Shown here one piece after another: positions 56,480-64,000 of a stretch of 64,000 nucleotides of DNA. This stretch comes from Meconema thalassinum. Taxonomy: Eukaryota > Arthropoda > Insecta > Orthoptera > Tettigoniidae. A program made the translations under genes and the position numbers. Where the stretch lies: NCBI GenBank assembly GCA_946902985.2, contig CAMPQE020000053.1:434001-498000 (forward strand), read 5' to 3'. Numbering within the stretch: the stretch's first letter is position 1; the number at the start of each line of letters is the position of its first letter. The notes beneath the pieces were generated by a model. The model was not told the origin of the DNA and did no database searches. It saw nothing but the letters and a program-made list of their open reading frames with translations.

Positions 56480-57642
56480 GGCACAATAGTACATAGGTAT
56501 GGCTTCTCACCGTTATGGACTAGCATGATGATGTACAAATTTCCTCAAATTGAAAACTTGCCTTCACATACGCTCCAATTAAAGGGCTTCTCGCCACTAT
56601 GGATGAGCATGTGATATATGAAATGTCTCATTAGGGTAAACTAGGATTCTCATACGCCACTATGGATGAGGATGTGTTTTTTCAATTTTCCTTTGTCGTT
56701 AAACTTCGATTCACATGCGCTACATGAGTACGGCTTCAGGCCGCTATGGGCAAATATGTGTGTTTGCAGGTATTCTTTCCGGGTAAACTTGGCTTCACAT
56801 ACACTACATGAGTACGGCTTCTCATGGCTATGTTTGATCATGTGTCTATTCAAATCACCTATCCGATTAAACTTGAAATCACATACGCTACATGAATTGG
56901 ACTTCTCGCCACTATGGAAGAGCATGTGTGTTTTCAAATATCCTCTGTCGGAAAACTTGGATCCACATACGCTACATGTGAACGGCTTCTCACTGCTATG
57001 GATAAGCACATGTCGGATCAAACTTCTTTTGTAGGAAAACGTGGATTCACATACGCTATATGAGTAGGGCTTCTCGCCGCTATGGATGACCATATGTCTC
57101 TTCAGACTTCCTGTATCAGTAAAGTTGGATTGACAAACGGTACATGAGTACGGCTTTACGCCAGTATGGATGAGCGTGTGTGTCTATTCAAACTACCTTT
57201 TACAGAAAAATTGTATTTACATACGCTACATGCGTACGGCTTCTCGCCGCTATGGATGAGCATGTGCCGGTTTAAACTTCTTCTGTAAATAAACTGGGAT
57301 CCACATACGCTACAAGAGTACGGCTTCTCACTGCTATGGACAAGCATCTGGGAGTTCATATTTCCCCTCGTGGTAAACTTGGATTCACATACGCTACATG
57401 AGAATGGCCTTTCGCCGCTATGGAGGAGCATGTGCGTCTTCAAACTTCCTCTCTGAGTAAACTTGGCTTTACATACGCTATATGGATATGCTTTTATACC
57501 TTTATGACTAGCAGTGGTTGACTTCAAATTTCGTTTGTTAGTACATTTCCCTATAGATGCACTGTTAGCATATTGTCTTACACTATTACCCGATCGGTGA
57601 ATCTTCCTTACAGCGGGTTCCAATGTATCTGGATACATCAAC
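56480..57642 (-). pseudogene. Poly-C2H2 zinc-finger exon, ten readable fingers
   Basis: An acceptor ATTATTTCAG ends at 57643 on the minus strand. The exon leader (MYPDTLEPAVRKIHRSGNSV) precedes fingers joined by HSGEKP-type linkers. Fingers 1-4 lie in 57156-57641 (for example FSCSVCESKFTTRGNMNS, YSCSVCGSQFIYRRSLNRH). An extra AC in an (AC)n run near 57180 shifts the frame. Fingers 5-10 continue in 56650-57150 (CTVCQSNFTDTGSLKRH; CSVCDFKFNRIGDLNRH; CSACESKFNDKGKLKKH), then decay to 56480. In fingers 1 and 6 a zinc-binding Cys is Tyr (YPYSVC, YSYSVC). It looks like a recently inactivated or mis-assembled gene, much better kept than the 44.4-kb copy. Confidence 0.85.
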
Positions 57643-57649
57643 CTGAAAT

Positions 57650-60432
57650 AATTAGTACTAACAATTTATAAAGTGCGGTGCATTATAACGGAAAAAGAAT
57701 AACAAATCTTAGAGATTGGGTCAACTTTCATTAATACCATTACCAGAAACCTTGTCTTCAATAAGTACCAATAACTGACGAAATTTTCACACATAATTGA
57801 TATGATGAACATACTGAGCCCGTGTCTGCTCATGCCATCAATATTACTCCACATGCTCAGTTTGATAGAACGCACCCTGAAGCTTCCTCATAATTATTAC
57901 GCCATTTTGACTTCGGAGAGGACAGCTTATTTTCTTCCAGGATATATTTTACATACAATTTTGATACCACATATCTCAGGAATATGCCAGATATAATTCT
58001 GCTTAATTTACCAGTCATTCATGCCTTTGGAATTGGTAAATCATATTTTTGGTTAAGGTATTTACGCCGCAGACCTGCGGGCATTGATGTAATGAGTCGC
58101 TCAATGACTAAAACTTTCTTGGAACCGGGAAGCAGTTACTGGCTTCAACACAGCAGTGCAATAGTCCACTGTGACCACACGTGTCGTATCCATTTTCCTT
58201 CATATTGACGAAGGCCACGTTTTGGCGAAAGTGAACACTCATATGGGTGTGGAATTTATCTACAACCATCGAGTTGAGTGCACCGCAATAGTGAAGCGAA
58301 AAGTATATATTTCGGCCGTGCAAGGCCGGTGAATTAATATTTTACAGAGTGAATTTCATTTCTGGTGAAAGTAACATTTTTCACGTCACCACGAGGACCG
58401 TGACCAAGCTGTCTGCAGACAGGCCAAATATTCAAGCAACTGTGAATTAAAACAGCCCTTCGAACGCCACTGATAAAAGGAGTAATGGCAATGTTGCACA
58501 TCGTATGTATATATTCTTGATTGCCAAGGCTTTCAGTGATATCGAAACGTGTAAATTCTGTGAGATACACCATCTGCTGTATCGTAAATTCTGTGGCAGG
58601 ATAAACCAGAGCCATTTTAGTAACCATCTGCATCTGTGTAAAGCCTGTGAGATTATTTTCGTACTACGTAAAATTGTAGATTCTGTGAAATTAACAGCCT
58701 CCATGCAGTGTGAAATGTGCCACGTGATTAGATTAATCCACCAACTACGCGTGAACGTCGATATGAAATAACTTCCTTTAAGGTGAGGGGAGATCCGAGG
58801 AAATAATCCAAACATGAGAGGAATGTTTGACCATAACCCTGGAGGACGAGCCGAGTACGAGATGGAGAATAAAGAGGACAGGCTTGGACCCTTGGCCTTG
58901 CCAATAATTATGTCTGGAGGAACGCGGATATATTACCCCTTCCATCGTGAAGTTTGGAAGGTGAACAACATTCAATAGTCACTCTGAGTCCTGTATCTTC
59001 ATCCATTGTACAAGGTTTGTCCAGACAGACATAACTTGTCCAGCCGAAACACGATAGTAGACCTCTTAGGGAGACCTAGATTATATCTTTTCTTCTTTGG
59101 ACCTGGGACAATCTTTCGTTAGACACCGATACCGTGATCTTTACGGCAGCTGCACATTTATTTGTATATATCATGTAAAGGACACCTTAAGCCAGAAGAT
59201 GTAGACTTCTGTAACACTTTGGGAACACCCTATACTGTAGGCCCCTTCTTTTGATTTTCAAACATATTATTAGCGTATCGTTTTTCAGTCGATAGATTCT
59301 GAAATATTTTTGTACTATTTGGTTGACATTTTTGTGAGTACTATTTACCACGATAAGTTCCTGGGAGGAACGAACTCATGCCCAGTAAGATTGATGGGAC
59401 ATGAAGTTAAAACTACAAGAGTATTATTTAAAACGGCATCGTAGAGGTTAGATGTTGTTAATTTTGTTTTGTGAGTGTGCTAAGCAATGCACAGCGCCTA
59501 CGAGTTCAATGGATAGTATGAGTGACATATCCATCATGACAGAGCAGTTAAGCTGCAGAAGTTTATAGTCTTCAATTTGATAATCGTTGATAATTTTACA
59601 ACGTTATATTGCTATAAAGGGTAAAACATAGTAATGGACACTATTATGGAAGTGATAATCAATTTCAACGCGATCTGAAGAGCACACTAGGACTGTATTA
59701 TGTGTTTCTGTGAGATAAAATGTACAGTTTGGTGATACAATTCGAATGAAGCCACGCCCCACTCAATGTTATGTGGAGTGTATTTTGACACACGAGATGC
59801 TAGCGGTAGGAACCTGTCTTTGCCCAGAATTCAGTGGGAGACGACTTTATTGACTACTTTATACAGTTAAATTACATCACAACCACATGGTATGTGAAAG
59901 TCATTGTCTCCAATTATATAACCAAGTTTTGGCAAGCAGCTAAGCGAGCTGTGAATTTGTTTACCACTATGAGAGTGAGGGAATATTCGCTAATGCGAAT
60001 TCCTTATATTTTTAGCTGATGAGATGAATCGTCTAGCGAGCTGTAATAAATGTATTACGCACATGTAAATTGACCCAGTATTTGTATAATGTCAGGCTAG
60101 CAAAAGTTGTTATTGTGTCTGCGAACACATAGTTATAGTAAGGAAGGGCGGATTCAAGTCCCCTTACGATTGTTGGTTTATTTCGGTGTCAATTGAGCTG
60201 CGGACAGACGACCTATGATATTTGCGTGCAAATGGTGTAAACGCGCTAACCTGTATTATTGTTGCTTGAGCAGTTTCTTAGCTCAGAGCATTGTGTTGTT
60301 GACTCTTAGAAGTCATGTTCTTCGAGTGCATCTCTGGTGAGATCACATCACGACTGATGTCTTAAACTGAACCATCTAATACTTTATCTAAACCCTGATT
60401 ATAAATCACATGCATAATTATCCTAAACCGAC
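57650..60432. other. Long stretch without a recognisable gene
   Basis: This region lies upstream of the minus-strand finger exon, so an intron and earlier exons of that gene would be expected here, but I could not identify them. The plus frame 58505-58771 shows several Cys pairs (CKFCEIHH, CKACEI, CEMCHVI) arising from a loosely repeated GTAAATTCTGTGAG phrase; I do not treat it as a gene. Confidence 0.4.
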
Positions 60433-60596
60433 GGATTAATTAATTAACTAGTTACAGCCCAGTAAATTTGTAACCATTTGACACCATGATTCTACTTCAT
60501 TTCCTGTGGGAGATGGATTAATTAATTAACTAGTTACAGCCCAGTAAATTTGTAACCATTTGACACCATGATTCTAAATCATTTCCTATGGGAGAT
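60433..60596 (+). repeat. 82-bp direct tandem duplication
   Basis: GGATTAATTAATTAACTAG begins at 60433 and 60515. The two units are nearly identical over 82 bp. Given the gypsy gag downstream, this may lie in the LTR U3. Confidence 0.9.
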
Positions 60597-61953
60597 GACT
60601 ATTTAAATGATCTGACACTTTCTTTTTCGACGACATGAAACACCGGGACCAGTATTTCGTACCTTTGGCCCTCGTGATTCAAAGCTTGTAAGTCGCAGTG
60701 ATGATTGCACATTGCCAACCTAACTTACACGCATGAGATGACGTATGAGTACAAACAATACTTAAAATCGCGAAGGCAGGCTATGGTTGTGTGTTTATTG
60801 ATTACTTCCCAGAGCATTTACCCATATTGTACCCTGTTACTTATAAGAGTGTATTTTAAGCAATGTTTTTTTAATAGTCTGTGGTCAACTATCATTAGCT
60901 TTTGCAATAATTCATTGATTTCGACGCGTCTCGTCGTAATATTGTCATTCACGTCAGGATTTAGACAGATATTAAATGTAACGTTAAAGTGGAATTGGTA
61001 CCATTCTAACCTAGGGATTGGCTTTGCTTTGATGTTAAATGTAACTTATAACGAGTTATATGCTTGTAACTTTTCTTCGCGTTAGTTTTCTCTCGTACCA
61101 CGCGCCTAGCTTAGTTGTTGCTTTTGTTTCCTTGTAATTAGGACTTCACGAGGGTTACTTAACTTCATCTTAGGGATTGACTCATCATTGTAATTAGATC
61201 AGCGGATTAGCCGATTTCAACCCTCGGAAGTAGTTTAGGAGCCTTTTTATGAATAAATTATGCACGAAATTTTACTTTAGACTGGATCTCTTTATTTTTA
61301 GCTTTGAGTTTGCGGATGTATTTATTCGGTAGTCTATGACAAGTCTTCCGTGCAAAATGACCCAGATCCCCTGGATCAAGCCTCTCGTGCTATGCTAGCC
61401 GTTAAAGAAATGCACCCGATCCTCTCAGATTGTGGGTTGGAAGGACGGAGTCGTTCGAAGTACCATTTCATTCGGCGGATGGTACCAGGATAACCTCCTC
61501 TAACGGGCTCTTACCCTCTTCTCTCTTCTTGGCGCCCATCCGGTGTAGCCGATGTTTGTACGGAAGCCATTAGCTTCACGTTTTTGAGAGGATCAGATAA
61601 TTAATGTCCATAGGCAGTTGAATGGACTGGTACGAACTCAGAAGTCGTATAGCTGTTTCGATAGCCACCTGGCATTCTTTGATGTTAGATCAGGGGGGTA
61701 GAGCACTTTATATTTAAAATTCATGAGGTATTTGTTTTGCTAATGTTCTATCCTTAGTAAATGTAACTTGTGTTTTTGCTTGTTGGTATTTTTGCCTTGT
61801 ACAGTAACTTGTTTGTTCTACATTGAGTCCAGCAGTAATTCGTGAAGTTTGTTCATAATTAAAGGCTTTCTGCCTGGACAAACTTTCCCTGTATTGGTGT
61901 TAAGTGGTTGTTTCTGAGGTAATTCCCTCTTACCTCTCTTATATATTTTTGCA
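60597..61953 (+). mobile_element. Candidate 5' LTR and leader of the right-hand gypsy element
   Basis: An AATAAA lies at 61252-61257, and TGGCGCCCATCCGGTG at 61530-61545 resembles a lysine-tRNA primer-binding site over its first nine bases. About 400 bp of leader then precede the gag start. No second LTR is in the window, so the LTR limits cannot be fixed and this remains tentative. Confidence 0.35.
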
Positions 61954-64000
61954 ATGGTAAATGAGGAGACGTTGAGACGTGTCCTGGATGGAATAATGGC
62001 CATTATTAACGCATCATTCAATCAAATTAGAAGTGATCTAGGCAACAATACTGCTGCCCTAGATCAAGTAAGAGAGGATCTAGGCACTGTAAGAGGTGAT
62101 CTAGGCAACAATACTGCTGCACTAGATCAAGTCAGAGATGATCTGGGCACTCTCAGAGGTGACATCAATGTGGTTAGGAATGACATCGAAGCTTATAACC
62201 TTACATTAAATGGTCAGGGGCGATTTAGGCAATAACGCTGAGGCCCCAAACCAAACAAATATAGCCCTATTAGCCAACACAGTTACCCTCAATGAAGTTA
62301 AAGGTGACATCGACCGTATCTGGGAGAATGTCGGTGCCAACACAGTGTCACTTGTAGGAGTTAGGCGTGACGTGGAAGAAAACACTAACACACTAACTCG
62401 ACTTAGGGAAGATCTCACACAAGTTCATAATGATATTGAAACACAGAGTGCTGAATCCAATGCCAATTTATTAGCAGGTTTAGCTTCAGTTTGAGTGGAC
62501 ATGCTTCAACACCACAAAGAGGCTAATGACAGTTTAAATATATTATCCGAGGACCTTGCGACAAACCATACAAAGGTACAGGACCGGTTGACGCAGATTG
62601 ACGATAACATTCAAACCATCTCCGATGACATGGAGAACTTACGCCGTGAATTGACGACAAACACAGAAGCCATCCAAATTCATAAAGAGGAGATAGCGAT
62701 AGACATCGCGGTACTCAAGAATGAAGCAGCGAACCAGGAGACTAGCTTCAGTAATATCGTTAAAGACATTAAGGACAACGTTTGATTTTCTGGGACACCG
62801 ATTGGAGCAGGTAGCGATTACAGAGCGCCTCAAATTGAGTAATAACGTCAGACTTTCGGTCAGGGAGATTGATACGAAATTAAGAGGGGAAATGAATCGA
62901 CTGCAGGAGCAGATTAACGATTTAACGCTACGGGCATTAGACGTACCCGCCAGAGAGCAGATAGAGCAGACTCTTAGCTACGGTTTGGGGCACAACCGCA
63001 AAGTACTCCTATCGTAAATACTCCTAATGTAAGTAACAGCACACAGACTGCATCTGCAGAGATACAACTCAGTACTGTAGGTAGCAATCACATGCAGACT
63101 GAACCATCTGCACCCTTTAATTATAACGCATCTATAGAACCATCTGCACCCCTCAATTATAATGCACGTATGTTTACTCCGATGAGAAGCTTTAGTCAAG
63201 GAGGAAATGTTATGATCATTAGGCAGAAAGAGGAGCAACCAGCTCAGAGCAGTGTAACTCCAGTCGAGTTCCTGCAGAACGTGGAATCATACCTCCGTGA
63301 TACCATGGTTACTCCCGAAAGAGAACTCATAGTTATCGAACACCTTAACTGGACAGGCGAGTACTTGGTTCCGAGCGTTCAAGTATGCATTCACCGGATA
63401 CCAGGACTTTAAAGAGACACTATTAAGAACGCATTGGAGCGGAGACATACAGCAGGGAATTCGCGCCGAAATGTATACCAAGCGGTATAGCACGAATCAA
63501 CCCTCCCGATATGCAAATTATTTTGCAACTCAGTTATCTAAACTGAGATGGCTCCAACCGCCATTGTCAGAGCCAGAGCTCATACAGACCATCACACGGC
63601 AATACCCAGCCGATGTGCAACGTACCCTCATTGCTACACTGCATCTACGTTTGCAGAGTGCGATCAAATCCAGAGGAGGATTGACAGCACTAACGATCAG
63701 TTCGCCACGCATAAACCTACGGGAGAAACCCGGCACGTCAACTTAACGACCGTGGATAAAGTGAGCCAAACACCCAAACCAGCACTGGTCATTTCAGAAC
63801 CGTACCGCAGGGACGAAATAGGACCCGATCGAAGAACGTGGAATCGCCGACCGTATGATCGATCACGACCACAGGGAGATCGAGGATATTGGAGACGAAG
63901 GTTCGAGAACAGGATCAGCGATGAAAACCAGCGAGATAATGGACGAGGCCGTAATAAAGCCTCTCGTAATCAGCAATCCGCAAGATACGCCGAGATTATC
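61954..64000 (+). pseudogene. Ty3/gypsy gag, coiled-coil type, runs off the window
   Basis: The frame begins MVNEETLRRVLDGIMAIINA and continues as a coiled coil with three 21-residue repeats (62033-62221). A frameshift near 62210, an in-frame TGA at 62492-62494 and a frameshift near 62785 follow. The gag core appears at 63471-63746 (TNQPSRYANYFATQLSKLRW, PLSEPELIQTITRQYPADVQ) and aligns with the minus-strand gag at about 3100. The end is Arg/Asn-rich (RRTWNRRPYDRSRPQGDRGY), as in a nucleocapsid. The rest lies beyond the window. It is the same lineage as the left-hand gypsy. Confidence 0.85.
62033..62221 (+). repeat. Three 63-bp in-frame repeats in gag coiled coil
   Basis: Units begin GTGATCTAGGCAAC at 62033 and 62096 and GTGACATCAATG at 62159. 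Each is 21 codons (GDLGNNTAALDQVREDLGTV), equal to three heptads, so coiled-coil register is kept. The first two are nearly identical and the third is diverged. Confidence 0.88.

Noticed and set aside
58505..58771. Cys-rich plus-strand frame as zinc fingers
   Set aside because: The Cys pairs come from a loose GTAAATTCTGTGAG repeat, and His spacing does not fit C2H2 or other zinc folds.

Overview
This window looks like repeat-dominated nuclear DNA of an insect, probably a hemimetabolous one. There are no prokaryotic operons. The sequence is AT-rich, with spliced-type zinc-finger exons, tRNA-derived SINEs, several non-LTR retrotransposon families, Penelope-like elements (PLEs), Ty3/gypsy gag-pol remnants, and hAT, piggyBac and mariner transposons. 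The roughly 55-bp sequence containing GATGTTAGGCCCC with an (ATC)n tail, found twice, is one I associate from memory with polyneopteran insect genomes; that attribution was not checked.

Layout, left to right. At 1-1372 lies the 5' part of an RTE-like LINE (endonuclease, minus strand) inserted in a minus-strand Ty3/gypsy gag-pol remnant (1374-4693). A complete 5,031-bp hAT transposon (6900-11930) has an 8-bp target duplication, terminal inverted repeats and a nearly intact two-exon transposase on the minus strand. A second RTE-like LINE (13610-18510, minus) is split by a 1.7-kb PLE insertion whose inverted pseudo-LTRs each carry a hammerhead-ribozyme-like motif. At 18985-29090 lies an old tandem duplication of zinc-finger-gene flanking DNA. 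Its second copy gained a piggyBac-type MITE, a near-perfect 811-bp PLE palindrome (again with a ribozyme-like motif in each arm) and a 3-kb array of 49-bp minisatellite units. The unduplicated state of all three can be read in the first copy.

From 29.6 to 43.1 kb the window is a nest of minus-strand LINE and PLE fragments, two tRNA-derived SINEs and a 130-bp tandem array interrupted by a LINE tail. At 44.4-48.6 kb is a decayed plus-strand C2H2 zinc-finger exon of about 30 fingers, broken by a defective mariner. A plus-strand RTE-like LINE (49.6-51.3 kb) follows. A second, better preserved C2H2 zinc-finger exon lies on the minus strand (56.5-57.64 kb). The window ends in the leader and gag of another Ty3/gypsy element (61954 onward, plus strand).

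The only plausible host genes are the zinc-finger exons: two acidic linker exons at 20429 and 25674 and two finger-array exons. All other recognisable coding sequence is transposon-derived and mostly broken. Between 1 and 49.3 kb nearly all retroelement fragments point the same way (minus), which is compatible with a uni-strand piRNA-cluster-like trap, although the sequence alone cannot show this.
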